Source: Myxococcales bacterium (GTDB lineage: Bacteria; Myxococcota_A; Polyangia; Polyangiales; Houyiibacteriaceae). From it: a stretch of 64,000 nucleotides of DNA. Positions 35,048 through 44,351 of the stretch are shown in pieces. The stretch lies in the NCBI GenBank assembly GCA_029863605.1, contig JAOTVB010000001.1:348187-412186 (forward strand), in the 5' to 3' direction. The translations under genes and the position numbers were made by a program. The notes below the pieces were generated by a model. That model made no database searches. It worked only from the letters and a program-made list of their open reading frames with translations, and had not been told where the DNA came from. Numbering within the stretch: the first letter of the stretch is position 1; every line of letters begins with the position of its first letter.

Positions 35048-36805
35048 TCAGCGCCCGCGTAAGATCAGCACTGCCGTGTCCGCCTTCAAGTTCGGGTCGT
35101 CTGACTCCGCGATCCTGATCCCCTTGCTGTCGTCGTAATACCGCGCGTCTTCCACGGTCACATTCATCTTGTCGCAGAGGTCCAGCACGTCTTGAATCGA
35201 AGGGAAGCGTCGGTTGGGCGTGTCGTACCATTCGAAGGCGTAGGATCCTGGCGCTTTGGGAACGCGGCCCTCGCGCGCGAACATCGTTCGCAGTGTCTCG
35301 TACCCGAAGTTGGCGAAGCTCACGATGGCCCGCTTGCCCACTCGGAGGGAATCCGTGAGCAGTTGCTCGATGTTGGGTACGACTTGAAGCGTCGATGAGA
35401 TGACGACGTAGTCGAACGTACTATCGTGGAATTGCGGCAAGCCTAGGTTGAGATCACAGTCGATAGCGTCGACACCGTGCTGCATCGTCGCGGCGATGAG
35501 CGGTGTGCTGACGTCGACTCCCACCAGTCGAGCTTCTCCACGCTCGCGCAGCCGGGCAAGGAGGTCGCCTTCGCCACAACCGAGGTCGAGGACCGAGCTC
35601 CCCGGGGGGATCAGCTCGATGATTCGGTCGTCACTCTTCCTGCGATCGGGTGTGCGCGGCCTCATGTCGCCGAGCTTGGCCCGGACCAACGGCCCGTAGG
35701 CCTCGATATCGTCCGGCAGAAGAAACCCGTCATGGCCGCCATCGGTTTGGATTTCGCAATACGAGACATCTTGGTCCAACGAGGTCATTGCGGCGACGAG
35801 GTTCCAGGACTGAGCCGGGGGAAACAACCAATCGCTCGAAAAGGAGATGACCAGCCAATCACATCGAGCCGATCGCAGGGCACGGACCCGCTCCTCGTGG
35901 GTGCCTCCGAGATCGAAGTGGTCCATCGCCAGGGTGATCGACACGTAGGAATTGGCATCGAAACGCCCGACGAACTGATCCCCCTGATAGGCTAGATACG
36001 ACCCTACCGAGAATCGCTTTTCGAACTGGGTGGCGATGTCACGCGGCTCGTGCCGATTGACGTCGAACCGTTTGCTCATGGACTCGGATGAAAGGTACGT
36101 GATGTGCCCGAGCATGCGCGCGATCGCGAGCCCCATGTGAGGAAAGTCTCCTGTGTCGTAGTACTGCCCGTCATGAAACTTCGGGTCGGTCTGAATGGCG
36201 TTCCGTCCCACCACATCGAAGGCCAACGCCTGCGAGGTAAGTCGTGAAGACGAACCGAGAACCACACCGGTTTGAACCTGCTCGGGATACCGTGTCGCCC
36301 AACAAAGCGTTTGGTGCCCGCCGAGCGAGCCGCCCACGACTGCGCGCAGGCGACGGATCCCGAGCAGATCGACGAGACGTTTCTGTACGTCCACCATGTC
36401 TTCGACCGTGATCAGGGGGAAGTCCCGGCCGTACGGGGCTCCGGTGCTCGGGTCGATGGTGCTCGGCCCGGTCGTACCTCGGCACCCGCCGAGCAGGTTC
36501 GAGGAGATCACAAAGTAGCGATCGGTGTCGACGGGCCTGCCCGGCCCGACCAGCGTTTCCCACCATCCCGGATCGTCGTTTTCGTCGTGGCGCGAGACGT
36601 GCGAGTCGCCCGAGATCGCGTGGCAGATCAGGACGGCATTGCTGCGGTCCTGGTTGAGCGCGCCATAGGTCTCGTAGGCCACTTCGATGCTTGGGAGCGT
36701 CCCTCCTAGTCGAAGGCTCAGTGGAGTAGGGAACACCGCCGTTTGAACGTGTCGAAGCGGCTTAGCGGTTCGGACCGAATCCGTGCTTTGGAAATCATGG
36801 CTCAT
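35048..36805 (-). CDS. metX: Homoserine O-acetyltransferase fused to MetW methyltransferase-like domain
   Basis: 585-residue fusion. Residues 1-380 are MetX: acetyl-CoA-dependent O-acetylation of L-homoserine by an alpha/beta hydrolase with nucleophile Ser160 (GGSLGGHQ), Asp325 (SSDWLFPP) and His358 (DGGHDGFLL). Residues 390-585 are MetW: SAM-type motif VLDLGCGEGDLL (405-416), DVSTPLI, and the family's SFANFGYETLRT and PNRRFPSIQDVLDLC. In most bacteria these are adjacent separate genes. The sequence runs through the junction with no stop. The ATG at 36805 is 23 bases after metY, so O-acetylhomoserine made here would feed MetY. The role of MetW is thought to be activation of MetX. Confidence 0.93.
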   Translation of the reverse strand: MSHDFQSTDSVRTAKPLRHVQTAVFPTPLSLRLGGTLPSIEVAYETYGALNQDRSNAVLICHAISGDSHVSRHDENDDPGWWETLVGPGRPVDTDRYFVISSNLLGGCRGTTGPSTIDPSTGAPYGRDFPLITVEDMVDVQKRLVDLLGIRRLRAVVGGSLGGHQTLCWATRYPEQVQTGVVLGSSSRLTSQALAFDVVGRNAIQTDPKFHDGQYYDTGDFPHMGLAIARMLGHITYLSSESMSKRFDVNRHEPRDIATQFEKRFSVGSYLAYQGDQFVGRFDANSYVSITLAMDHFDLGGTHEERVRALRSARCDWLVISFSSDWLFPPAQSWNLVAAMTSLDQDVSYCEIQTDGGHDGFLLPDDIEAYGPLVRAKLGDMRPRTPDRRKSDDRIIELIPPGSSVLDLGCGEGDLLARLRERGEARLVGVDVSTPLIAATMQHGVDAIDCDLNLGLPQFHDSTFDYVVISSTLQVVPNIEQLLTDSLRVGKRAIVSFANFGYETLRTMFAREGRVPKAPGSYAFEWYDTPNRRFPSIQDVLDLCDKMNVTVEDARYYDDSKGIRIAESDDPNLKADTAVLILRGR

Positions 36806-36828
36806 ACCGCGCCCATGTGCGGTCTGGC

Positions 36829-38142
36829 TCAGCTCGTCGCAGCGGCAAGTGCCTGGTCGATGTCCGCGATGATGTCCGCGACATCTTCGATCCCGACCGA
36901 TACCCGGACGTACTCGGGCACCACGCCCGTCGCCTGCTGATCCTCCGGCGTGAGCTGCTGGTGAGTCGTCGAAGCTGGATGGATCACGAGAGTTTTCGCG
37001 TCTCCGATGTTGGCCAGATGCGAGCAAAGCTTGCAGGCGTTGATGAATGTCTTGCCGGCTTCCATCCCGCCCTTGATGCCGAACCCTAGAATTGCGCCCT
37101 TGCCGTTGGGCAAATAGTGGTTTGCCGCCTCATGGTCGGGATGTGACGGAAGACCTGGATAGTTGACCCACTCGACCCCGTCATGGCCTTCGAGAAACCG
37201 TGCGACGGCTAGGGCATTCTCGCAGTGCCGCGGCATTCGCAGGTGCAGTGTCTCGAGCCCTTGAAGGAACAGAAACGCTGCGAACGGGCTCATGGCCGCG
37301 CCCGTGTCCCGCAACCAATGGGTCCGGACGTAGATCAGGTAGGAGACATTTCCCATCGGTTCGAGCGCATCGGCGAGCACCAAGCCGTGGTAGTTCGGCG
37401 ACGGACCGCAAAGCTCGGGCCATTTTTCCCGCTGGTCGGTCCACTTGAAGTTGCCCGAATCGACGATCGCTCCGCCGACGTGTGCTCCGTGGCCGCCGAT
37501 GAACTTCGTGGTCGAGTACACATTGATGTCGACGCCGTGTTCGAAGGTGCGCAGCAGGCACGGGGTGGTGACGGTGTTGTCGCACACCAGCGGAAGCGCC
37601 CCATACGGTGCACTGTGGGCAGCATCGGCGATCGCGCGGAAGTTTGGAACGTCGTTCTTTGGGTTGCCGATCGACTCCATGTATACGAGCCGGGTGTTCT
37701 CATCGACGAGATCGTGGATCTGCTCCGGATGCTTCGGGTCGAAGAACCGAACCTCGACACCCAGGTTCTTGAAGGTCTGCGTGAAGAGCGTCCAAGTACC
37801 ACCGTAGAGGCTCGTCGCGGAGACTAGGTTTTGACCCGAATGACAGATGCTCAGAATGGCGGCATTGACGGCGGACTGCCCTGAAGCAAAGCATAGGCCC
37901 ATCACACCCCCGTCCATTGCCGCAAGCCGCTTCTCGAGCACGTCGACCGTCGGGTTCATGATGCGAGAGTAGATGTTCCCGAACTCTGCTAGGCCGAAGA
38001 GCGCCGCGGCGTGGTCGGTATCGCGGAAGACATACGACGTCGTGGCATAGATCGGCACGGCCCGTGCGCCGGTGGCGGGGTCAGGCTCTTGGCCGGCATG
38101 AAGAGCCATCGTTCCGAGTCCCTGTTCTCCTGGAGCTGTCAT
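36829..38142 (-). CDS. metY: O-acetylhomoserine aminocarboxypropyltransferase (sulfhydrylase)
   Basis: 437-residue PLP enzyme that converts O-acetylhomoserine and sulfide to homocysteine and acetate. It shows Cys/Met-metabolism family features: YATTSYVFRDTDHAA, EYSRI-type segment NIYSRIMNPT, ASGQSAVNAAI, DNTVTTP, and PLP lysine in STTKFIGGHG. Its length fits MetY rather than MetB or MetC. The ATG at 38142 has GAGGTAA 6 bases upstream. It heads the operon metY, metX-metW, hydrolase. The 86-base upstream gap shows no recognisable SAM riboswitch. Confidence 0.95.
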   Translation of the reverse strand: MTAPGEQGLGTMALHAGQEPDPATGARAVPIYATTSYVFRDTDHAAALFGLAEFGNIYSRIMNPTVDVLEKRLAAMDGGVMGLCFASGQSAVNAAILSICHSGQNLVSATSLYGGTWTLFTQTFKNLGVEVRFFDPKHPEQIHDLVDENTRLVYMESIGNPKNDVPNFRAIADAAHSAPYGALPLVCDNTVTTPCLLRTFEHGVDINVYSTTKFIGGHGAHVGGAIVDSGNFKWTDQREKWPELCGPSPNYHGLVLADALEPMGNVSYLIYVRTHWLRDTGAAMSPFAAFLFLQGLETLHLRMPRHCENALAVARFLEGHDGVEWVNYPGLPSHPDHEAANHYLPNGKGAILGFGIKGGMEAGKTFINACKLCSHLANIGDAKTLVIHPASTTHQQLTPEDQQATGVVPEYVRVSVGIEDVADIIADIDQALAAATS

Positions 38143-38228
38143 GGTTACCTCACTGCGAAAGCGGCGGCGGGGGACCGCATGGGGGGCGGCGAGGATAGCG
38201 CAAGAAGCCGCGACAGCGCCAGTGGCTC

Positions 38229-38591
38229 CTAGGTGAGTAGGAGCAGGGTTAGGGCGATCATGGCAGGTAGGCCCTGCATGAACAGGATCGACATGTTTGC
38301 CGTGATCCCTCCATAGAGCCCCGCCAGGGACACGCAGGCGAGGAAGAACACTTGTAGCGTGAAAGCGGTGTCCGGGTTTGGAACGAGGAGGCTCAGCACG
38401 AGCCCAGCAGCGAGGAACCCGTTGTAGAGGCCTTGGTTGGCCGCGAGTGTTTTCGAAACCTCCGCGTCTTCTTTGGAGAGGCCGAATGTCTTTCGTCCGA
38501 GGGGCTTCGTCCAAAGGAACATTTCGAGAACCATCGCCCACACGTGGAAGATGATGACGAAGACGATCAGGACTGTGATGATTACCGTCAC
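38229..38591 (-). CDS. DUF1304 family membrane protein
   Basis: 120-residue integral membrane protein with four hydrophobic segments and the family signature FHVWAMVLEMFLWTKPLG, then AANQGLYNGFLAAGL. GTG at 38591 gives the normal family length and avoids overlapping the SelO gene; an in-frame ATG at 38660 would add 23 residues inside SelO's 3' end. Function unknown. Downstream of selO on the same strand. Confidence 0.85.
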   Translation of the reverse strand: MTVIITVLIVFVIIFHVWAMVLEMFLWTKPLGRKTFGLSKEDAEVSKTLAANQGLYNGFLAAGLVLSLLVPNPDTAFTLQVFFLACVSLAGLYGGITANMSILFMQGLPAMIALTLLLLT

Positions 38592-38611
38592 GCGGGGCGA
38601 GCCTATCAGGC

Positions 38612-40204
38612 CTACGAACTGCACGAAAGAGCCGAGCACCCGGGACGTGTCCGGGCCCAATCCGGCCGTTTCTCCGCGTATTGCTCTCGCTCTAGCTGTT
38701 CGTCGTAAGGGCGCCGCATGACTTCCAACAGCTCGTCGACCATCGTAGGATCGCCCGCCTCGGCCTTGTCGATCGCAAGCTGTGCGAGGTAGTTGCGGAG
38801 GACATATTTGGGATTGGCCCGAACCATCTTCGCCAGGCGTTCGGTTGCCGGGAGCTCATCGGTCAGCAGCCGCTCGGCATATGAACGAAGCCATCCCCCA
38901 ATGCGCTTCGTGACCGCTTCGTCGAGCTGCTCCGGGTCGTAGTAGGCATCGAGGAGCGGTGCGATCCGTTGGTCGTCGGGTTGCGTCGCGACCGCTGCAG
39001 GCTCGATGTTCGCGAGTCGGCGGTAGAAGATCGTCATGTCGGTTTCGGCCGCCTGGAGCACGCCAAAGAGCTCAGCGATCAACGTGTCGTCCTCATCGTG
39101 GCGGAACGAACCGAGCCCAAGCTTGTTCGCCATCATTTCGCGATACGCCTTCTCGAAGGTCTCCGGGTAGGCTTTGAGCGCGTGCTCGATCGGCTCTGTT
39201 TCTCCGATGAGCGGATAGATCGCGTTCGCGAATCGAACGAGGTTCCACATGGCTATGTTCGGTTGGTGGCCGTAGCGGTAACGCCGACCCGAGGCGTCTG
39301 TCGTGTTGGGCGTCCAATCGGGATCGTAGTTGTCTAGCCATCCGTACGGGCCGTAGTCGATCGTGAGCCCCAAAATCGACATGTTGTCGGTATTCATGAC
39401 TCCGTGGACGAACCCCACCCGCATCCAATGTGCGATCATTACCGCCGTCCGACGGGCGATTTCGGCCAACCATTGCAGATAGACGTCGGGGGAAGGGTTT
39501 CCGAGCTCGGCAAAGTGCACGTTGATCGCGTAGTCCGCGAGGGTCTTGAGGACGTCCAGCTCGTCGCGTGCAGCAAAGATCTCGAAATTTCCGAAACGGA
39601 TGAAGGATGGGGAGACTCTACACACGATTGCACCCGGCTCGGGGCGAGCATTGCCGTCATAGAACATGTCGCGCACGACTTGCTCGCCGGTGGTGACGAG
39701 ACTCAGCGCACGGGTCGTCGGCACGCCTAGGTGGTGCATGGCTTCGCTGCACAAAAACTCTCGAATCGACGAGCGCAAGACGGCGCGACCGTCGGCCGTT
39801 CGGGAGTAGGGGGTAGCGCCTGCGCCTTTGAGCTGAAGCTCCCAGCGCTCGCCGCGCCGGTTGACTACCTCTCCGAGTCCGATCGCGCGTCCGTCACCGA
39901 GTTGCCCGGCCCAGCTTCCGAACTGATGACCGCCGTAGCATGCCGCGTAGGCGTCCATCCCGGGCCAGGCCTTGTTGCCTGCGAGCACCTGCGCAAGCTC
40001 GTCCACCCCAACAGCGTGTACCTCGAGGTCGCACAGGTCGGCGACTTCCCTCGAGTACGCGATCAGTCGGGGTGCGCTGACAGGGGTTGGCGCCACGTGC
40101 GAGTAACAAGCGTTGTGGACTTGCCGGCGTCGGTTGGTCGCGTCGGGGTCAGCAGGCAATTCGCGGACGAAAGTATTGTCGAAGCTGAGCATGCGGCGAT
40201 CCAA
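38612..40204 (-). CDS. selO: SelO/YdiU protein adenylyltransferase (pseudokinase-fold AMPylase)
   Basis: 530 residues. SelO transfers AMP from ATP to protein Ser/Thr/Tyr, with ATP bound in a flipped orientation. Family hallmarks include ACYGGHQFGSWAGQLGDGRA, LKGAGATPYSR, DGRAVLRSSIREFLCSEAMH, VHGVMNTDNMSILGLTIDYG and GHQPNIAMWNL. The C-terminus ends CSS, with Cys where human SelO has selenocysteine. An alternative start is Met5. Upstream of the DUF1304 gene on the same strand; adjacent to a Nudix gene. Confidence 0.95.
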   Translation of the reverse strand: MDRRMLSFDNTFVRELPADPDATNRRRQVHNACYSHVAPTPVSAPRLIAYSREVADLCDLEVHAVGVDELAQVLAGNKAWPGMDAYAACYGGHQFGSWAGQLGDGRAIGLGEVVNRRGERWELQLKGAGATPYSRTADGRAVLRSSIREFLCSEAMHHLGVPTTRALSLVTTGEQVVRDMFYDGNARPEPGAIVCRVSPSFIRFGNFEIFAARDELDVLKTLADYAINVHFAELGNPSPDVYLQWLAEIARRTAVMIAHWMRVGFVHGVMNTDNMSILGLTIDYGPYGWLDNYDPDWTPNTTDASGRRYRYGHQPNIAMWNLVRFANAIYPLIGETEPIEHALKAYPETFEKAYREMMANKLGLGSFRHDEDDTLIAELFGVLQAAETDMTIFYRRLANIEPAAVATQPDDQRIAPLLDAYYDPEQLDEAVTKRIGGWLRSYAERLLTDELPATERLAKMVRANPKYVLRNYLAQLAIDKAEAGDPTMVDELLEVMRRPYDEQLEREQYAEKRPDWARTRPGCSALSCSS

Positions 40205-40316
40205 AGTATCTAAGGCGTCCCGCGAGAACGTCGAGGTGGCGCTTATCCCGTTGAACCGGGCTGCGGCGCGCCTCAGCTTCTTCGCGAAGAAACTGGCAGT
40301 TACGCTGGCGCTGGTT

Positions 40317-40967
40317 CTAACGCCAGGCGAAGACTGGCTGGTCGTATTGGGCTACTCGTGTCTCGCGCCCGTAGAGCGCTACCTCGCGCAGTTGGAAGAG
40401 GATCGCGGCGGTTGGGGCAAAGATGAAGTCTCCGAGCAAGGGAACGGAGATCACCGGCCGATCGCTCTCGGGAATGTCGAAAAGTCGGGGCACGCCAGGT
40501 AGGTCGAGGTCAGCCAGACGCACCCGATGGGCTTCGGCGACTTCGTCGGGGTTCGGCGACAACACCGCATCCGCGCCAGCCCAAACCACGACTGGGGTAA
40601 TCAGAAAACCCGAGCGAGTCGGGTAGCCGTCGAGCAAGCCTAGGACTTGGTCGGGCGTGCATTGGAGCCCTACCTCCTCGCCGAGCTCGCGCAGCGCGGC
40701 GGTGGTGACGGTCTCGCCTTCGTCGAGACTTCCGCCCGGAAGTGCCCACTGTCCGCTGTGGTTACGTAGGCTGTCTGCACGCCGCGTGATCACGAAAGCC
40801 GCTTCGCCGGCCTGACCCGCGACGAGTGCCACGGCAACGGCGGCGTGCGTCAAGCACGGATCCCGGTTTGCGGCACGGGTATGCGCGGCCAGATTGCGAG
40901 CCATCTGGTTCCGCAGGGCGAGGTCGAGCGGCCGGATCGGCATTGGCGGAGCTTGGTGCAGCGTCAT
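40317..40967 (-). CDS. Nudix hydrolase (CoA-pyrophosphatase-like)
   Basis: About 216 residues. The Nudix box is GSLDEGETVTTAALRELGEEVGL (described, key residues Gly, Glu and REL-EE-G), preceded by HSGQWALPGG and followed by GYPTRSGFLITPVVVW, an arrangement like CoA diphosphatases (NudL/Nudt7 group). It hydrolyses a nucleoside diphosphate linked to another moiety. Starts at 40967 (MTLHQAPP) and 40943 (MPIRPLDL) are both possible; upstream ATG at 41057 would run into low-complexity sequence. 112 bases separate it from selO. Confidence 0.85.
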   Translation of the reverse strand: MTLHQAPPMPIRPLDLALRNQMARNLAAHTRAANRDPCLTHAAVAVALVAGQAGEAAFVITRRADSLRNHSGQWALPGGSLDEGETVTTAALRELGEEVGLQCTPDQVLGLLDGYPTRSGFLITPVVVWAGADAVLSPNPDEVAEAHRVRLADLDLPGVPRLFDIPESDRPVISVPLLGDFIFAPTAAILFQLREVALYGRETRVAQYDQPVFAWR

Positions 40968-41067
40968 AGACAGCGCCAGTGCCACCCCGCAAAGCGACTT
41001 GGTCGCCACGGGGTTTGCTGACGAGTCGGTCGGGGCAAAGCCCCGTGGGCGACGCAAAGCGTCACCT

Positions 41068-41913
41068 TTACGGGGGGCAGGCTCCCTCGCTTTTCACCGA
41101 GACTCCCGCGGCGCTTGCGGAGCATGCGTTGGAATAGGTGTTTCCGTCGCACCCGCAAACCGGGTTGTAATCGGCCGTGCAAGCTTGAGGGCGGGCCTGG
41201 CACTTGCCCGGTTTGTTCGTCGTGCCGCAACGAGCTGAAGGTCGGTAGTTGCAGTAAAGGCCTGTCGAGCAGCGCGCGGTGTTGGCGGTGCCACATGCTG
41301 CGCCGATATCGCCGGTTGCGGCCTCCGCTGCGTCTTGACAGAGACCCCGATGTCGAATCGAGGCGCTGTGGGAGTGCGCCACACAGTCGTTGCTGTAGTT
41401 GCGACCGTCGCACCCGCATACGGGAGCCCACTCTTTCGTGCATTCGGTGGGTCGCTCTGCGCACTCACCGGGTGCTCCGACCTCGCCGCAATATTGAGCT
41501 TCGCTGTATCTGCAGAACGTCGACTCCGGACATTGGGCGACCGCGCCACCTTTACCGCAGGTGATTGGGCCGGCCGACGCGGCGTCCGGACATGTGCCAG
41601 TGGTTCGAGGTGACACCGCGTGCGAGTGCGCCACACAGATGTTCAAGTACGTGCGTCCGTCGCAACCACAAATCGGACTGTAGTCTCTAGTGCAGGTCGT
41701 AGGCATCGGGAAACACGCGCCCTTCGCGCCTGACTCCCCGCACGCCGCGCCTGGAGCGTAGTGACACACCGAACCTTCGTCGCATGTGTCCCCGGGAGCT
41801 CGGCTGCATTCTCCGCCGGGCTTGTCTGGATAGCGGGCAGGCTCACTATCCTTCTTACACGAAGCGACCAAACCCAAACCCAAGCACAAAACCAAGACCG
41901 ACAAATTGCGCAT
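41068..41913 (-). CDS. Lipoprotein with three Kazal-type protease-inhibitor domains
   Basis: 281-residue secreted lipoprotein: MRNLSVLVLCLGLGLVASC with lipobox Cys19. Three near-identical modules each hold a small Cys-rich stretch (CxYxPxAxCG...GxC) followed by a Kazal domain core: YSPICGCDGRTYLNIC, WAPVCGCDGRNYSNDC and YNPVCGCDGNTYSNAC. Kazal domains inhibit serine proteases; reactive-site residues lie before the CGCDG. Such lipoproteins are common in predatory or secretory Myxococcota and may protect the cell from its own or foreign proteases; that is inference. Confidence 0.92.
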   Translation of the reverse strand: MRNLSVLVLCLGLGLVASCKKDSEPARYPDKPGGECSRAPGDTCDEGSVCHYAPGAACGESGAKGACFPMPTTCTRDYSPICGCDGRTYLNICVAHSHAVSPRTTGTCPDAASAGPITCGKGGAVAQCPESTFCRYSEAQYCGEVGAPGECAERPTECTKEWAPVCGCDGRNYSNDCVAHSHSASIRHRGLCQDAAEAATGDIGAACGTANTARCSTGLYCNYRPSARCGTTNKPGKCQARPQACTADYNPVCGCDGNTYSNACSASAAGVSVKSEGACPP

Positions 41914-41953
41914 ATCGCCTAGGTATCGCCGAAGCCGGCTCGAGGCAAGCCCC

Positions 41954-42769
41954 TCAAGGCGCGGAGAGCAGCTCGGCGATCCGTGGAACCCAGTGGCCTG
42001 CGGTTCCTTCGAGGAAGGCGCCCTTACCGGTTTCCCCGACCAGCTCGCTGAACGGATTGGGCTCCGGATTGACGACCAGCATCGGCGTGCCCTGCGCCGC
42101 CGCAAGGTTTCCGATGTGCATGGGAAGCGAAGTGGCCCCGGTCGTTCCGACGACGATCACCAAAGACGCTCGTTCTGCCCCCTCCAGGGAGCTCTGAAAC
42201 CGAAAGTTCTCTTCGTCGTAGCTTTCGTCGAACCAAAGGACATGGGGACGAGCCGGGCTATCACACGACGGGCACCGAAGCGCGTCACGCTCCGGCCCGG
42301 TGAGGGGTCGACCCCGTTCCCAGAATATGTCGATCGCGTCCGAAATAGGCACGGGTGCAGGAAGACATTCGCGTGCGCACCGCATGAAGTCGATGTTGCC
42401 GTGGATCTGGTAGGTGCGATCGAGGGTGTTCCCCGCTCGGAGGTGTAGCCCGTCGACGTTTTGGGTAACGAGCAGAAAGCGTTCGCCCGATCGTTCTTCC
42501 GCTGCTGCGAGCGCACGGTGCGCCGGGTTCGGTTCGGCGAGACGGCAGATCCCTCGTCGGTAGAGGTACCAGGCCCATACTTCGTCCGGCATCTGGCGAA
42601 ACGCCGCATGCGTTGCCATTTCCTGTGGATGATAGTTCCGCGACCCGACTCGCCAGTAGCCTTCCTTGCCTCGAAACGTCGGAATGCCGCTCTCGGCTGA
42701 AATCCCCGCGCCAGTGAGCCAGAGGACGAGGCCGTCAACGCTGGCTAGGAGTTCGTCGAGCTCGGCCAC
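41954..42769 (-). CDS. Sirtuin (NAD-dependent protein deacylase)
   Basis: 271-residue Sir2-family protein with GAGISAESGIPTFRG (20-34), TQNVDGLH (102-109), catalytic His123 (QIHGNID), zinc Cys pairs Cys131/Cys135 and Cys166/Cys169, and GTTGATSLPMH for the NAD pocket. The variant GTT instead of GTS is seen. The Tyr/Arg pair of SirT5-like desuccinylases is not evident, so substrate class is open. It is the first gene of a minus run with the Kazal lipoprotein, which starts 40 bases after its stop. Confidence 0.93.
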   Translation of the reverse strand: MAELDELLASVDGLVLWLTGAGISAESGIPTFRGKEGYWRVGSRNYHPQEMATHAAFRQMPDEVWAWYLYRRGICRLAEPNPAHRALAAAEERSGERFLLVTQNVDGLHLRAGNTLDRTYQIHGNIDFMRCARECLPAPVPISDAIDIFWERGRPLTGPERDALRCPSCDSPARPHVLWFDESYDEENFRFQSSLEGAERASLVIVVGTTGATSLPMHIGNLAAAQGTPMLVVNPEPNPFSELVGETGKGAFLEGTAGHWVPRIAELLSAP

Positions 42770-42865
42770 GCCATGTTGCTAGCCCAGCGCTAGTGCCAGC
42801 GCCAGTACCAGGACAAAGCGGTCGGGCCGCTTTCTCGTCCGTAGACTGACACTGTCAACACGAAG

Positions 42866-42889
42866 ACCGGCCCCCGAGGGAGCCGGCTT
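42866..42889 (-). terminator. Hairpin terminator downstream of the porin gene
   Basis: CCGGC, CCCC, GA, GGG, A, GCCGG form a GC-rich stem-loop about 30 bases after the porin stop (42917). On the plus strand it is followed by CTTTTG, on the minus strand by TCTTCGTGTT, so it may work in both directions. Confidence 0.5.
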
Positions 42890-42916
42890 TTGTGCCCGTT
42901 CGTTGGCTACTGCTAG

Positions 42917-44215
42917 CTAGTTCCCAATGTGTCCGCTGACGCCAAGGATGACCGCGCCGTAGATCTTCTCGTTGGGCTGAAGAATTTCCTCGCCGTTCAC
43001 CGATTCAGTCAGCGAGCTACGCGTGAAGTAGATGTCTTCGCCAGCGCCTTCGACTCGCCCCTCGAGGCTGAGCACAAGATACTCGACCGGCTTGTAGCGA
43101 ATCGTGAGCGTGCCGGTCCAGAGGAACCCGAAGCTGCTGTCGAATAGGTCCGTGTCGTCTCCTGGGAAATCGCGGTAATTCCCGTTTCCGCTCAAGTGCT
43201 CGCCACGAACGCCGACCGACCACTCATCAGCGGCATCGAAGATCAACGCGATGCTATGACCATATTGGAAGATCATTTGATTGGTGGCGCCAGTAAAGGC
43301 GTTTACGCCGTTCCCGTCGATCTGGTAGTCCCCGTTGAAAAGTAGCGTGAACCAGTCGATGTTGACGCTCAGCACCAGGTCATAGAACGACTCCCAGTCC
43401 TTGTTCCCGTTATTTCCATTGGGGGCGTGGTTACCGCCGATGTAGAGTCCTATGTCGTCGCTGATTGCGAAGGCGAACTGCCAGCCCACCGCCGGAACCT
43501 GGTTGTCGTCGATCGGCGTTCCGCCCAAGACACCACCATTGGTGAGCATGAACGTGAAGCCCACCTTATCGGCGAGCTCAGCACCCATTCGAATGCCCAA
43601 ATGGTTGAACGGCTGCCGCAGGAAGTAGAGAGCGCCACGTGTGTAGTTCGCATTCTCCCACTCATCTGCGACCTCGGCGCCGAAGATGGTGTCGAAGAAA
43701 CCGAAGTCGATCGACAACTTCTCGATTGGGAAGTAGCTCACATAGCCTTGCTTCACCGGGACGAGCCGAGTCAGCAGTGGCGCCGCAGTACCCCAACGGA
43801 GGTCGACTGTCACACCCCACTTGTCGTCCGTGTAGCTCGCCATGCCGCCGACGAAGTTGACGCCAAAGCCCATGTAGTTGGTATAGGGATACGCTGAACG
43901 CTCGGCCGGGTTTGGATCCAAGTCGTTGTAAGGCCCCGATACCCGGTACCCGTTGAAGTTGTAGAAGGCACTCGCCATGACCTGCCAGGCGAGGCCGTCG
44001 AGGAAGGGATTGGACTCGTCGCCTGCTTCGCCAGCGTACTCCGCCTCCATGTCGTCAGCGGCCACTTTGGGCGGTGCGACATCGTCTATCGCCGGCTTTG
44101 TCGGTTCGGGGACCTTCTCGACCTCGACCTCCTCGGCCACCACGTCGTCTTGCGCCAGGGCCATCGCGGGCCATGCCAAACTGCACGCCACCACGACGGA
44201 AACAAACTTACTCAT
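42917..44215 (-). CDS. Outer-membrane beta-barrel porin (BBP2/OmpL-like)
   Basis: 432 residues with a signal peptide (MSKFVSVVVACSLAWPAMALAQ, cleavage near AMALA|Q), an acidic Pro-rich linker, then a long beta-rich region typical of the putative beta-barrel porin-2 family: WGVTVDLRWG, VKQGYVSYFP, SIDFGFFDTIFGAEV, FGFLWTGTLTIRYKPVEYLVLSLEGRVE, ending GVSGHIGN. The start has GGAGG 7 bases upstream. It lies downstream of amtB on the same strand, and a terminator-like hairpin lies between them. It may form an outer-membrane pore for ammonium or other small solutes; inferred from position only. Confidence 0.8.
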   Translation of the reverse strand: MSKFVSVVVACSLAWPAMALAQDDVVAEEVEVEKVPEPTKPAIDDVAPPKVAADDMEAEYAGEAGDESNPFLDGLAWQVMASAFYNFNGYRVSGPYNDLDPNPAERSAYPYTNYMGFGVNFVGGMASYTDDKWGVTVDLRWGTAAPLLTRLVPVKQGYVSYFPIEKLSIDFGFFDTIFGAEVADEWENANYTRGALYFLRQPFNHLGIRMGAELADKVGFTFMLTNGGVLGGTPIDDNQVPAVGWQFAFAISDDIGLYIGGNHAPNGNNGNKDWESFYDLVLSVNIDWFTLLFNGDYQIDGNGVNAFTGATNQMIFQYGHSIALIFDAADEWSVGVRGEHLSGNGNYRDFPGDDTDLFDSSFGFLWTGTLTIRYKPVEYLVLSLEGRVEGAGEDIYFTRSSLTESVNGEEILQPNEKIYGAVILGVSGHIGN

Positions 44216-44304
44216 CACTACCTCCACTCCAGCGTGTTCCCACGCACCAAACCTTGTTAAACGACTCTCTCCACTGTCCACGTCGATAAAGAGGGTAGAG
44301 AAGG

Positions 44305-44337
44305 GGGGTGGAACAGCCCCGAGAGCCGTTCCACCCC
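44305..44337 (-). terminator. Hairpin between amtB and the porin gene
   Basis: GGGGTGGAAC (44305-44314) pairs perfectly with GTTCCACCCC (44328-44337), loop 13 bases. On the minus strand it lies 15 bases after the amtB stop and is followed by a pyrimidine-rich, T-containing tail. Likely terminator or attenuator between transporter and porin. Confidence 0.5.
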
Positions 44338-44351
44338 TCTCCTCGAACTAG

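Noticed and set aside
38143-38228. Possible SAM riboswitch ahead of metY
   Set aside because: The 86-base gap lacks the conserved cores and pairing of SAM-I, SAM-II or SAH riboswitches.
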